This document shows, one piece after another, positions 51,319 through 60,285 of a DNA stretch of 64,000 bases (its first letter is position 1; the number at the start of each line of letters is the position of its first letter). The notes under the pieces were generated by a model, which saw only the letters and a list, made by a program, of their open reading frames with translations, ran no database searches and was not told the origin of the DNA. Origin of the DNA: Clostridiaceae bacterium (GTDB taxonomy: Bacteria; Bacillota; Clostridia; Saccharofermentanales; DTU023); the NCBI GenBank assembly GCA_012838795.1, contig DUOO01000015.1, positions 1-64,000 of the forward strand, in the 5' to 3' direction. The position numbers were made by a program, and so were the translations under genes.

Positions 51319-52572
51319 ATGATTAAATTGAAACCGATATACAGTTGTGAAGATTTCAGGTCAGTATTTAATGAGGTTGCGGCTGAAACTAATCTTGAAC
51401 AAACTGAACAAGTAATGCAAATTTTACAAACTGTACGCAAGAATAAAGATCAGGCTTTACGTGAATATACTGCCATGTTTGATCGACAGGAAATTACAGA
51501 TTTCAGGGTTCCTGTCAAGCTCTTGCAAGAAAGTTATGATGCTTTGAAACCAAGTTTGCAAGATGCATTAAAATTTATTAAACAGAGAATTGAATCATAT
51601 GAAATTCAAATCAGGCATCAGGATATTGATTTGGGTGAATTCAAATATGTTTATCATCCGCTTGAAAAGGTAGGTTTTTATGTTCCGGGCGGGCAAGCTT
51701 TATATCCTTCTTCGGTTTTGATGAGCATTATCGCTGCCAAAGTTGCCGGTGTCTCGCAAATTCATGTAGTAACTCCTACTTATACCGGGAACAATATTAC
51801 TTTTGCGTCTTTATTTATTTGCGGTGTTGAAAATGTGTATACGGTAGGCGGGGCACAGGCGATCGCCGCATTGGCTTATGGTACGGAAACAATTCCCAAA
51901 GTGGACAAAATTGTCGGTCCCGGCAACAGTTTTGTAGCTAATGCCAAACGTTTGGTTTTTGGTGAAGTCGGTATAGATATGATAGCAGGACCAAGTGAAA
52001 TTTTAGTATATATAGATCAGTTTGCTGATCCTGATGCAGTTGTTTTTGATTTATTTGCTCAGGCAGAACATGATCCGGAAGCCAGGACATTCTTGCTGGC
52101 AGAGTCATCCGATTTGTTGGAAATAGTGCGCTTAAAAGCTATAGAGGCTTTACCTGCACAAGTCAGAGCGGAAATAATTGCGAAATCTTTGCAAAACAAT
52201 CATTATTCAATTGTCGGCAACAGAAACGATTTAATTAATATTATAAATTATGTTGCACCGGAACATGTTTCGATTCAGCATCAGGCCGCAGCAGAAATTA
52301 TACCGCAAATTAAATATGCCGGAGCAGTTTTCCAAGGTAATTATTCACCGGAGGCAGTAGGTGATTATGTTGCAGGACCCTCACATGTTTTGCCGACAAA
52401 TCAAAGTGCGAGATTCAGTCACGGTTTGAATGTCAATGATTTTTTGACCAGTCATGCTATTATCAATATCGAACAAAATACTTTTCAAAATATTGTTGAT
52501 CCGGCGATTGAAGTAGCCGAGGCAGAAGGTTTATTCTGTCATGCGGAAAGTTTGAAAATCCGCAAGAATTAA
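51319..52572 (+). CDS. hisD: Histidinol dehydrogenase
   Basis: Final two oxidations to histidine; zinc and NAD-dependent, 417 residues. Motifs are YHPLEKVGFYVPGGQALYPSSVLM, IYTVGGAQAIAALAYGTETIPKVDKIVGPGN-type segment (seen as VYTVGGAQ..VGPGNSFV), DMIAGPSEILV, FAQAEHDPEA (zinc region), and AGPSHVLPTNQSARFSHGL (catalytic His). The order after hisZG is usual. Confidence 0.97.
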   Translation: MIKLKPIYSCEDFRSVFNEVAAETNLEQTEQVMQILQTVRKNKDQALREYTAMFDRQEITDFRVPVKLLQESYDALKPSLQDALKFIKQRIESYEIQIRHQDIDLGEFKYVYHPLEKVGFYVPGGQALYPSSVLMSIIAAKVAGVSQIHVVTPTYTGNNITFASLFICGVENVYTVGGAQAIAALAYGTETIPKVDKIVGPGNSFVANAKRLVFGEVGIDMIAGPSEILVYIDQFADPDAVVFDLFAQAEHDPEARTFLLAESSDLLEIVRLKAIEALPAQVRAEIIAKSLQNNHYSIVGNRNDLINIINYVAPEHVSIQHQAAAEIIPQIKYAGAVFQGNYSPEAVGDYVAGPSHVLPTNQSARFSHGLNVNDFLTSHAIINIEQNTFQNIVDPAIEVAEAEGLFCHAESLKIRKN

Positions 52573-52644
52573 TTATAAAATAATTTATTAATTTCAAAAA
52601 ATATTAACATAAAGAGTTTAAGATATTAACAATTGGAGATAAAC

Positions 52645-53628
52645 ATGATCATAATGAATCGCAATACCAGTCCGCTGAAACCTTTGAGTGAAGAGCAAAT
52701 CATCAAAGTTGTTCAAAACACAAATTATAATCAATATCCGGATAAAGAAAGACAACGTTTTATTGATATTTATGCTGAAGCTTATGATTTGAATCCGTCT
52801 GAAATTGAAGTAGCAAACGGTTCGGACGAGTGGATTCAAAAAGTCGTAATGACTCTCGGACAAAACGGGGTCATGACTTTGAATCCGGATTTTGTAATGT
52901 ATAAAGTATATACGGAACAAGTCTTACCTGAGATATTAACTGTTGACTGTGAACCGGATTTCTCTTTCGATTTTGCCAAAGTTGTTCAAGCAATTAAAAA
53001 GTACAAACCGTCTTTGTTCTTGATTTCTAATCCGCATAATCCGACAGGCGTGATGTTCAAAACGGAAGAATTGCAGCTTTTGGCGGATACAATGGACGGG
53101 ATGGGGGGTTATTTGGTTTTGGATGAGTGCTATATTGATTTTGCGGTGGATTATGAAAGACCGCAAGGTGAAAACATTGTGCTTTTGCGGACTTTAAGCA
53201 AAGTATACGGTATGGCAGGTTTAAGGATTGGCTTGGCGATTGCCCGAGGGGAGACTTTTACCAAAATTAACAGTATTAATCATCCGTATCCATTAAATTC
53301 ATTATCTTTAAATTTAGCAAGTGAATTATTTTCGGAAAAAGAAAAATTAATTGAGTATAAAAATTATCAATTTGAAAGTAAAAAACAACTAGAGCAAGCT
53401 TTGGTACAAGTTGATGATCTGATAACAGTCAAACCGTCACTTGCTAATTACATTTTCACTTATGGCGATTTAGCCGTAGATTTAGCAGAATTTTTAATCG
53501 GAAAAGGATTTTTACCCAGGACATATGATACTCCGATTCTTAAGAATGCGGCACGTTATTCAATTATTAAACTTGACGATTATCCGGCTTTGAATGCGGC
53601 CATCAGAGAATGGAAAGAAAAACATTAA
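52645..53628 (+). CDS. hisC: Histidinol-phosphate aminotransferase
   Basis: PLP enzyme of 327 residues, class II fold. NRNTSPLKPLSEEQI begins the N-terminal arm; VANGSDEWI, ISNPHNPTG, LDECYIDFA, and LLRTLSKVYGMAGLRIGLAI (Schiff-base Lys in TLSK) are present. The ATG at 52645 has TTGGAG upstream. Slightly shorter than most HisC (about 350). Confidence 0.94.
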   Translation: MIIMNRNTSPLKPLSEEQIIKVVQNTNYNQYPDKERQRFIDIYAEAYDLNPSEIEVANGSDEWIQKVVMTLGQNGVMTLNPDFVMYKVYTEQVLPEILTVDCEPDFSFDFAKVVQAIKKYKPSLFLISNPHNPTGVMFKTEELQLLADTMDGMGGYLVLDECYIDFAVDYERPQGENIVLLRTLSKVYGMAGLRIGLAIARGETFTKINSINHPYPLNSLSLNLASELFSEKEKLIEYKNYQFESKKQLEQALVQVDDLITVKPSLANYIFTYGDLAVDLAEFLIGKGFLPRTYDTPILKNAARYSIIKLDDYPALNAAIREWKEKH

Positions 53629-53684
53629 TGTTAAATAAAATAAAAATAGATTGATACTAAGTAATATGGAATGGAGATGTAAAT

Positions 53685-54263
53685 ATGTTAAATAAAAAAC
53701 GCTCGACATTAGAAACTAAAATAGAAGTGAGCATAGCAGATGATCGTGTGGCAAGTGAATCAAAAATAAATACCGGAATCGGTTTTTTTGATCACATGCT
53801 GACTTTGTTCAGCTTTCACTCGAATTTATATTTGGAAGTTATTGCAGACGGAGATTTAGAAGTTGATTTTCATCATACGGTAGAAGATATAGGTATTGTT
53901 TTAGGTCAACTGATTCGTGAATTATATACTGCGAAGAAGTCATATCAAAGATACGGTTTTTATTACTTACCGATGGATGAGTCGTTGGCAAGAGTTGTTC
54001 TGGACCTGTCAGGCAGACCGCACCTGAATTTTCAAGCGGATTTTTCCAAAGCAAAAGTCGGAAATTTCGATGTTGAACTGGTAGAGGAGTTTTTCAATGC
54101 GGTTGCGATGAACAGCCGGATGACTTTACATATCGATTTGCTGAAAAAGGGCAATACCCATCATGAAATTGAAGCAATTTTTAAAGCTTTTGCCAGAAGT
54201 TTGAGAATTGCCTTAAGTGAAGCGGACGGCGGAGTTCCCTCTTCGAAAGGATTAATCGAGTAA
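53685..54263 (+). CDS. hisB: Imidazoleglycerol-phosphate dehydratase
   Basis: Monofunctional HisB of 192 residues, without the HAD phosphatase domain of enteric HisB. Duplicated manganese-site motifs are GIGFFDHMLTLFSFHS and HHTVEDIGIVLGQ in the first half and MNSRMTLHIDLLKKGNTHHEIEAIFKAFARSLR in the second. A histidinol-phosphate phosphatase must therefore be encoded elsewhere. AATGGAGATG precedes the start. Confidence 0.96.
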   Translation: MLNKKRSTLETKIEVSIADDRVASESKINTGIGFFDHMLTLFSFHSNLYLEVIADGDLEVDFHHTVEDIGIVLGQLIRELYTAKKSYQRYGFYYLPMDESLARVVLDLSGRPHLNFQADFSKAKVGNFDVELVEEFFNAVAMNSRMTLHIDLLKKGNTHHEIEAIFKAFARSLRIALSEADGGVPSSKGLIE

Positions 54264-54309
54264 GCGGTGATTTATGTTAATTTTTAACATAAGACGAAAG
54301 GGTTATTAA

Positions 54310-55014
54310 ATGATAAAAGTCATTCCGGCTATTGACTTAATTGACGGTCAAAATGTGCGTTTGAAACAAGGTGATTATGAGCAAAAATCTCTGATGCAAC
54401 GTACACCGCAAGAAGCAATTGAGTTTTACAGTCAGTTTCAACAAGTCGCCAGAATCCACATAATAGATTTAATCGGAGCGAAAGCTCAAGAAGTGAAAGA
54501 AATGCAATTAATTTCCGAGTTGAAAAATTTGACCGATTTGCCTTTGCAAATCGGCGGCGGTTTGCGCGATGAAGAGTCTATAACAAATTATGCAAAGCAA
54601 GGTATTGATTATTTTATTATCGGAACCAGAGCAATCATAGATATAGAATGGCTGCGTGAGATGACTTCTCTTTATCCCGGAAGGATTTTCGTCGGTTTAG
54701 ATGCGAGAGTTAATCAAATATATATTAACGGTTGGACCGAAGACAGCGGAATAACCGTAGATCAATATTTGCCTTTAATCGAAGATCTTCCTTTAGCCGG
54801 TATCATTTATACAGATATCAATAAAGATGGTATGGATCAAGGTCCGAATTTTGAAAATACGGCGCGAATTAACGGTTTGACTCGGCACAAAGTAATCGCA
54901 AGCGGCGGAGTACGTAACAAAGATGATCTCGACCGTTTGTTCAAACTCGGTATATCCGAAGCCGTGGTCGGTAAAGCAGGTCATAAACCTGATTTCTGGG
55001 ATAATATAGTTTGA
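54310..55014 (+). CDS. hisA: ProFAR isomerase HisA
   Basis: Phosphoribosylformimino-5-aminoimidazole carboxamide ribotide isomerase, 234 residues, half-barrel repeat structure. VIPAIDLIDGQNVRLKQGDY (Asp8 region), QIGGGLRDEESI, VGLDARVNQIYINGW (second-half Asp), IIYTDINKDGMDQGPN and VIASGGVRNKDDL. The gap from hisB is 46 bases, leaving no room for hisH, which usually sits here. Confidence 0.95.
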   Translation: MIKVIPAIDLIDGQNVRLKQGDYEQKSLMQRTPQEAIEFYSQFQQVARIHIIDLIGAKAQEVKEMQLISELKNLTDLPLQIGGGLRDEESITNYAKQGIDYFIIGTRAIIDIEWLREMTSLYPGRIFVGLDARVNQIYINGWTEDSGITVDQYLPLIEDLPLAGIIYTDINKDGMDQGPNFENTARINGLTRHKVIASGGVRNKDDLDRLFKLGISEAVVGKAGHKPDFWDNIV

Positions 55015-55039
55015 AAAATGGAGAATAATAAAAAACAAG

Positions 55040-55813
55040 ATGAAAATAGAAGATAATATTCGTAAAATAATACCCTGTCTGGATTTAAAAGAAGGTAAAG
55101 TTGTTAAAGGTACAAATTTTATCGGTCTGAGAGAAATGGGTGATCCTTTGATAATGGCAAAACATTATTGTGCAACCGGTGCTGATGAATTGGCAATTTT
55201 AGATATTTCGAAAACTCAAACCGGTGCAGATTTCAATATTGATTTGATTTATGCAATTTCTGCGGCAATTGATATTAAATTGATTGTTGGCGGCGGTATT
55301 GCGACTCTGGCAGATATTGCAAGAATTCTCCAAGCCGGTGCCGATAAGGTGAGCATTGCCAGTGCAGCTCTAAGTGATCCGAATTTTATCGAAGAAGCAG
55401 CTTCGAAATTTGGTTCGGAGAAAATAATCATTGCTTTTGATATTCAATCGGATTCTGAATCCGGTAAGCATTATATTTATACTCATGGCGGTACAAAAAA
55501 ATCGGACTGGGAAGTTTTCAGTGCATTGGAAAAATTTACTGACTTGGGAGCCGGTGAATTCTTAATTACCGGAATAGATTTCGACGGTGCAAAACAAGGC
55601 TTTGATTTGGAGTTTTTTAAAGAAGCCGCTAAATATACGGATAAACCGTTAATCGCCAGTGGCGGTGCCGGAAAGATCGAGGATTTTATTGAATTATTCC
55701 GACAGACATCAGTCAAATCCGGTTTGGCTGCATCAATCTTTCATCAAAATGAGGTCGGAATACCGGAATTAAAGAAAGCCTTAACGGAGGCAGGAATTAA
55801 AGTGAGACTATGA
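55040..55813 (+). CDS. hisF: Imidazole glycerol phosphate synthase subunit HisF
   Basis: Cyclase subunit, 257 residues. KIIPCLDLKEGKVVKGTNFIGL (catalytic Asp), TGADELAILDISKTQTGADFNIDLI, LIVGGGIATLADIARILQAGADKVSIASAAL, IIAFDIQSDSESGKHYIYTHGG and FLITGIDFDGAKQGFDLEFF with second-half Asp then IASGGAGKIEDFIELF. HisF needs ammonia delivered by HisH or supplied free. Confidence 0.94.
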   Translation: MKIEDNIRKIIPCLDLKEGKVVKGTNFIGLREMGDPLIMAKHYCATGADELAILDISKTQTGADFNIDLIYAISAAIDIKLIVGGGIATLADIARILQAGADKVSIASAALSDPNFIEEAASKFGSEKIIIAFDIQSDSESGKHYIYTHGGTKKSDWEVFSALEKFTDLGAGEFLITGIDFDGAKQGFDLEFFKEAAKYTDKPLIASGGAGKIEDFIELFRQTSVKSGLAASIFHQNEVGIPELKKALTEAGIKVRL

Positions 55814-55853
55814 CAGTTCTGATTTTGACAATAAAAGAAAAACGAGAAAAGAA

Positions 55854-56489
55854 ATGAGACTCAATATGCAACCAGATTTTTCAAAAAACAACGGCTTACT
55901 TTCAGTTATTTTACAAGATTATGATACCGGTCAAGTTTTAATGAACGGTTTTATGAATGAGGAAGCTTATGACCTGACGATCCGGGATCAAGTCGTTTGG
56001 TTTTATTCCAGATCACGACAAGCACTATGGAAAAAAGGTGAAACCAGCGGAAATTATCAGCATGTCGTCAGTATGTGTCTTGATTGTGATCAGGATGCTT
56101 TATTAATTCGAGTCAAACCTGACGGGCCGACATGTCATTTAGGCAATGTCAGCTGCTTTGATGATTATTATTTTACATTGGAAATCTTAGAAAAAACGAT
56201 TCAAGATCGAATGGAAAATCCGCAAGAAGGTTCTTATACGAAATATTTGATTGAGCAGGGTGTTGATAAAATACTCAAGAAAACCGGTGAGGAAATGACC
56301 GAAATATTAATCGCTGTCAAAAACAATGATAAGGCAGAAATTATCAATGAAGCCGGTGATTTGCTCTATCATTTCATTTTATTGCTTAATCAAAACGGTG
56401 TAATTTTAGCAGAGGTTAAAGATAACTTGGCTGAACGACACGGCCTTAAACAAAAATACAAACAACGCAAAGAAATAGAACAATGGTAA
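55854..56489 (+). CDS. hisIE: Bifunctional phosphoribosyl-AMP cyclohydrolase/phosphoribosyl-ATP pyrophosphatase
   Basis: Fused HisI-HisE of 211 residues. The HisI part (1-105) has GQVLMNGFMNEEAYDLTI, VWFYSRSRQALWKKGETSGN and the zinc/metal cysteines in MCLDCDQDALLIRV and GPTCH. The HisE part (about 120-211) has YTKYLIEQGVDKILKKTGEEMTEILIAVKN and EAGDLLYHFILLL. It performs the second and third steps and is last in the his operon. Confidence 0.95.
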   Translation: MRLNMQPDFSKNNGLLSVILQDYDTGQVLMNGFMNEEAYDLTIRDQVVWFYSRSRQALWKKGETSGNYQHVVSMCLDCDQDALLIRVKPDGPTCHLGNVSCFDDYYFTLEILEKTIQDRMENPQEGSYTKYLIEQGVDKILKKTGEEMTEILIAVKNNDKAEIINEAGDLLYHFILLLNQNGVILAEVKDNLAERHGLKQKYKQRKEIEQW

Positions 56490-56649
56490 TTGTGATTGAT
56501 AATTGTACTTGACATGTAAATATTTTAATAGTAAATAAGCAATGCAATTAATTATTTAATTTTCAACATTTTTTAAGTGAACAATGATAGAATAGGCAAG
56601 TATTATTTTGACACTGATAAAAGAGCAGTGATGATTAAAGGAGAAATAA

Positions 56650-57291
56650 ATGAATAATCAATCTTTATTCTTGAGTGTCCTCAATCGTGGTAAAGCTAAA
56701 CAGGTTTTGAGTGAAATGAGGATATTGGGTTTGAAGGGTGGTGTAGTTTTGCTCGGTGAGGGAACTGTTTCCAATAAATTTTTGAAAATTCTCGGTCTTG
56801 AGGAAACTCAAAAAGAAATCATTTTTCTTCCGATCGAGTCAAGATTTGAAGATGCAATTCACGAGATGATGCTTGAAAATTTTAATATCCGGCGTAAAAG
56901 GCAGGGAATTGCTTTTTCGATTCCGATCAGCAGATTCGGTCATTCGAGCAATCTCGCAGAAAATGAGAGATTTGATCCACAGTGTTTTGAATATCAGTGC
57001 ATTTTTGTTGTAGTAAATGAAGGACAAGGCAGAGAGGTAATGAATAGTGTCCGCCGGATTGGAGAGGTCGGTGGCACGATTATCCACGGGCGTGGTGCAG
57101 GTGTTCCTGCCGAATCGTTTTTTCCGATTAATATTGAACCGCAAAAAGATATTGTGATGCTCTTGGTAAAAAACAAATCGGTTAAAGCGATCAAAGAGTG
57201 TTTGGTAAAAGAAATGAATTTAGATGAACCGAGCAAAGGTATTATTTTCGTTTTGCCTGTTTCGCGGATCACCGGAGCTTATCAAGCATAG
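56650..57291 (+). CDS. Tandem PII-like protein
   Basis: Protein of 213 residues formed by two ferredoxin-like PII-type domains (about 5-100 and 115-208). The second has FVVVNEGQGREVMNSVRRIGEVGGTIIHGRGAG, with the family's GGTI-HGRG pattern, and IEPQKDIVMLLVKNKSVKAI. The T-loop is short and there is no Tyr51-type uridylylation sequence. PII-like proteins sense nucleotides or metabolites and control a partner, often a membrane transporter encoded next to them. Here DUF1538 follows after ten bases with an AGGAGG site. Confidence 0.8.
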   Translation: MNNQSLFLSVLNRGKAKQVLSEMRILGLKGGVVLLGEGTVSNKFLKILGLEETQKEIIFLPIESRFEDAIHEMMLENFNIRRKRQGIAFSIPISRFGHSSNLAENERFDPQCFEYQCIFVVVNEGQGREVMNSVRRIGEVGGTIIHGRGAGVPAESFFPINIEPQKDIVMLLVKNKSVKAIKECLVKEMNLDEPSKGIIFVLPVSRITGAYQA

Positions 57292-57301
57292 GAGGAGTTA
57301 C

Positions 57302-59173
57302 ATGAATTTATTACAATCAAAAACTAAAGAAGTTTCACAATCATTAATTCCGATCGTAATTTTTGTAGCGATCCTGGGCTTGGCCTTTATTCCAATTGAT
57401 ATACCGGTTATGCAAAGATTTATTGTCGGGGCATTTCTGGTTTTTGCCGGACTTTCGATTTTTCTCTGGGGTGTAGATCAGAGTATGGAACCGATCGGCT
57501 ATCATATGGCACATGAAATAGCGACAAGCAGAAGTCTGATTAAAACAATACTCCTCAGCTTTGCACTTGGTTTTTTAATAACAATTGCCGAACCTGATAT
57601 CTTAATTCTCGGAGATCAAGTAGAAAGTGCTTCCGGCGGATCATTAGATGCAGGTTTTTTAGTCACGATGATTTCTGTTGGTGTCGGTGTACTGATTTCA
57701 ATTGCTTCCATTAGAATTCTCAGTAATTTTAAATATAATGTAATGATGACTTTGGTCTATCTGGTAATCTTGGTGTTAGGTACTCAGGTTTCGGAAGAAT
57801 TTTTGGCGATTTCATTTGATGCTTCAGGTGCAACGACCGGTGCTTTAACTACACCGTTTGTACTGGCAATTTCAATCGGTTTATCGCGGACTAAAGGCGG
57901 AAAAACAGCGGAAGAAGATTCTTTCGGTATGGTTGGCGCGATGAGTGCCGGACCGATTTTGGCGGTCATGTTAATTTCAGTTCTTACCGGACAACAGCAT
58001 ATTCATGGAGAAACAGCTGAATTTGTTATTTCTACTGAGGTGTGGGCTCCGATTTTCTCAGCACTGCAAAACACTTTAATTGAATCTCTAAAGGCTTTAG
58101 CTCCGATTGCAGTTTTATTCTTTGTTTTTAACTTTTTCAAATTTAAAGTTGAACGTAAAGAAATAGTCCGAATTATTCGCGGATTAGTCTATACGATTAT
58201 CGGATTAACTTTGTTCCTGGTCGGAGCAAATGAAGGATTTATGGATATGGGACGCATTCTCGGCACGGGGTTAGCAGACAGGTACTTCGAGATGCTTCCT
58301 GTTTTAGGGCTTGCTTTAGGCATGATGGTAGTTTTAGCTGAACCTGCGGTTCACGTTTTGGGAGAGCAAGTTGAAGATGTAACTGCCGGTAACATCCCGG
58401 TGAAGGTTTTGAAAGCAACTCTTTCAATCGGTGTCGGCATTGCTATCGCTTTATCAATGGTTAAAATTATGTCGCCGCAAGTTAAGTTGTGGTTCTTTTT
58501 ATTGCCCGGTTTCGCAATAGCGATTATCCTTTCCTATTTTGTTGATCCTATTTTTGTCGGCATTGCATTTGATGCGGGCGGAGTTGCATCGGGTCCGATG
58601 AGTGCAACTTTTGTATTGGCATTTGCCCAAGGAGTTGCCGACAGCATTCCTACAGCAGATGTTTTACGTGACGGTTTCGGGATTATTGCAATGATAGCGA
58701 TGACGCCGGTTTTAAGTATCATGATTTTAGGTACGATCAATAAAATTCAAACTATGCGTTCTAAGTATTTGGCGCAAGAAGTTGTTCCTGCCGATCAAAA
58801 AGAAATTTGTGCGATTGCCTCTGATCAAATTGCCGGTGAGCACAAAGATTTAATCTTTTGTGTTGTGGAACGTGGTTATTCTGAAGAGGTTATCGGTGTA
58901 GCAAGAGCTGCCGGTTCAACCGGTGCGACAATTCTTCATGGTCGTGATGCAAGGTCAGGAACCTGGCTTAGCAAATCAATGCGACTTCAGCCGGAAAAAG
59001 AAGTAATCTGGCTTTTAGTTGATGCCGGTCTTACTTTAAAAGTCAGTCAGACATTGTTGGATGCCTCAGATCAGCAAGGTAGCCATATAGTTGCAATTTT
59101 CGCTCTGCCTGTAACGGATGCGGACGGATTAACCGCTGATGAGAATCCGTTTCAAACGAATGGAGAAGAGTAA
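57302..59173 (+). CDS. DUF1538 membrane protein with C-terminal PII-like domain
   Basis: Protein of 623 residues. Two homologous membrane halves are visible: FLITIAEPDILILGDQVE in the first matches LAEPAVHVLGEQVEDVT in the second, and ISFDASGATTGALTTPFVLAI matches IAFDAGGVASGPMSATFVLAF. Each half has about five or six helices, probably inverted or parallel repeats of a transporter. The end (about 505-615) is PII-like: IFCVVERGYSEEVIGVARAAGSTGATILHGRDARSG, then EKEVIWLLVDAGLTLKVSQTLL. The substrate of DUF1538 proteins is not known to me. ATG 57302 has AGGAGG upstream. Confidence 0.8.
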   Translation: MNLLQSKTKEVSQSLIPIVIFVAILGLAFIPIDIPVMQRFIVGAFLVFAGLSIFLWGVDQSMEPIGYHMAHEIATSRSLIKTILLSFALGFLITIAEPDILILGDQVESASGGSLDAGFLVTMISVGVGVLISIASIRILSNFKYNVMMTLVYLVILVLGTQVSEEFLAISFDASGATTGALTTPFVLAISIGLSRTKGGKTAEEDSFGMVGAMSAGPILAVMLISVLTGQQHIHGETAEFVISTEVWAPIFSALQNTLIESLKALAPIAVLFFVFNFFKFKVERKEIVRIIRGLVYTIIGLTLFLVGANEGFMDMGRILGTGLADRYFEMLPVLGLALGMMVVLAEPAVHVLGEQVEDVTAGNIPVKVLKATLSIGVGIAIALSMVKIMSPQVKLWFFLLPGFAIAIILSYFVDPIFVGIAFDAGGVASGPMSATFVLAFAQGVADSIPTADVLRDGFGIIAMIAMTPVLSIMILGTINKIQTMRSKYLAQEVVPADQKEICAIASDQIAGEHKDLIFCVVERGYSEEVIGVARAAGSTGATILHGRDARSGTWLSKSMRLQPEKEVIWLLVDAGLTLKVSQTLLDASDQQGSHIVAIFALPVTDADGLTADENPFQTNGEE

Positions 59174-59182
59174 ATAAATTTT

Positions 59183-60133
59183 ATGGAGAAGAAAAAACAG
59201 GTCGAAATCACAAAAGCCCGGTTTTGGACTAAACCTGTTGTTTGGTTAACTGCTACAATTATTTGTGTAATTCTTTGGGGGAGTGCTTTCCCGATTGTAA
59301 AGACCGGTTATAAATTGTTTCGAATTGACAACTCTTCGCCTGACGCTATACCTTCCATGATTTTGTTTGGAGGTACCAGATTCTTTATCACCGGAATCCT
59401 CATGATTTTATTTACTGTGATTACGGAAAAGATCAATCCGTTTCCGCAAAACAAAGTGCAATGGCGTGATTCTTTTATCCTTGCTCTGCCGGTGACGATT
59501 TTTCAATACGGTTTTTACTTTATCGGGATAGCTAATACTTCAGGAGCGGTCGGTTCGATCATGGCTTCTACTTCTTCGTTTATGGAAGTTATTTTAGCAG
59601 GTTTTATATTTGCTGATGAAAAGTTGAATTTATCAAAAATCATTGGCTGTTGTGTCGGTTTTATCGGCGTGATTATATTAAATGTCAGCGGAGATACGGT
59701 TGTGGCATTTAACTGGTTGGGCGATGGTCTGATTTTGCTTTCAGCACTTTCAACATCAATTGGAACAAATGTTAACAAAGTATTTGTCAAACGTAATCAT
59801 CCTCGTTTATTAAGCGGTTGGAATTTTATTTTAGGCAGCTCGGTTTTGTTAATTATCGGATTAAGTTTTGGCGGATCTCTTAATCCTGTCAATGCTATGG
59901 CCTGGCTGTTATTGCTTTATTTAAGTTCCTTAAGTGCGATTGCTTTTGCATTGTGGACAACAATGTTAAAATATCATCCTGTTGCAAAATTGAGTGTGTT
60001 CAAGACATTGATTCCTGTGACAGGAACGATCGGGTCAGCTATCATTTTAAAAGAAAATATTTTACAAACCCAATTAATAGTTGCCTTGATAGTAGTAATG
60101 CTGGGAATTTACTTAGTAAACCGTAATAAATAA
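59183..60133 (+). CDS. EamA/DMT-family transporter
   Basis: Membrane protein of 316 residues with ten helices in two EamA repeats. ICVILWGSAFPIVKTGYKLF (about 26-45) starts the first, and WLGDGLILLSALSTSIGTNVNKVFVK the second. NTSGAVGSIMASTSSFMEVILAGFIFADEKL is typical. EamA proteins (such as RhtA and YdcZ relatives) mostly export amino acids or metabolites. It lies nine bases after the DUF1538 gene and shortly before the threonine branch genes, but ligand is unknown. Confidence 0.9.
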   Translation: MEKKKQVEITKARFWTKPVVWLTATIICVILWGSAFPIVKTGYKLFRIDNSSPDAIPSMILFGGTRFFITGILMILFTVITEKINPFPQNKVQWRDSFILALPVTIFQYGFYFIGIANTSGAVGSIMASTSSFMEVILAGFIFADEKLNLSKIIGCCVGFIGVIILNVSGDTVVAFNWLGDGLILLSALSTSIGTNVNKVFVKRNHPRLLSGWNFILGSSVLLIIGLSFGGSLNPVNAMAWLLLLYLSSLSAIAFALWTTMLKYHPVAKLSVFKTLIPVTGTIGSAIILKENILQTQLIVALIVVMLGIYLVNRNK

Positions 60134-60285
60134 TATTTTTTGAATAAATCAGGTAATAGAAATTTGATTCAACGTAATATTATGAATAGTATGTTAGTTT
60201 AAGACTATATTAATGAAAAACAATATAATATAACAATTATAAAATGCTTATTACCGGATATTAAAGATAATAGTGGAGATGAAAG

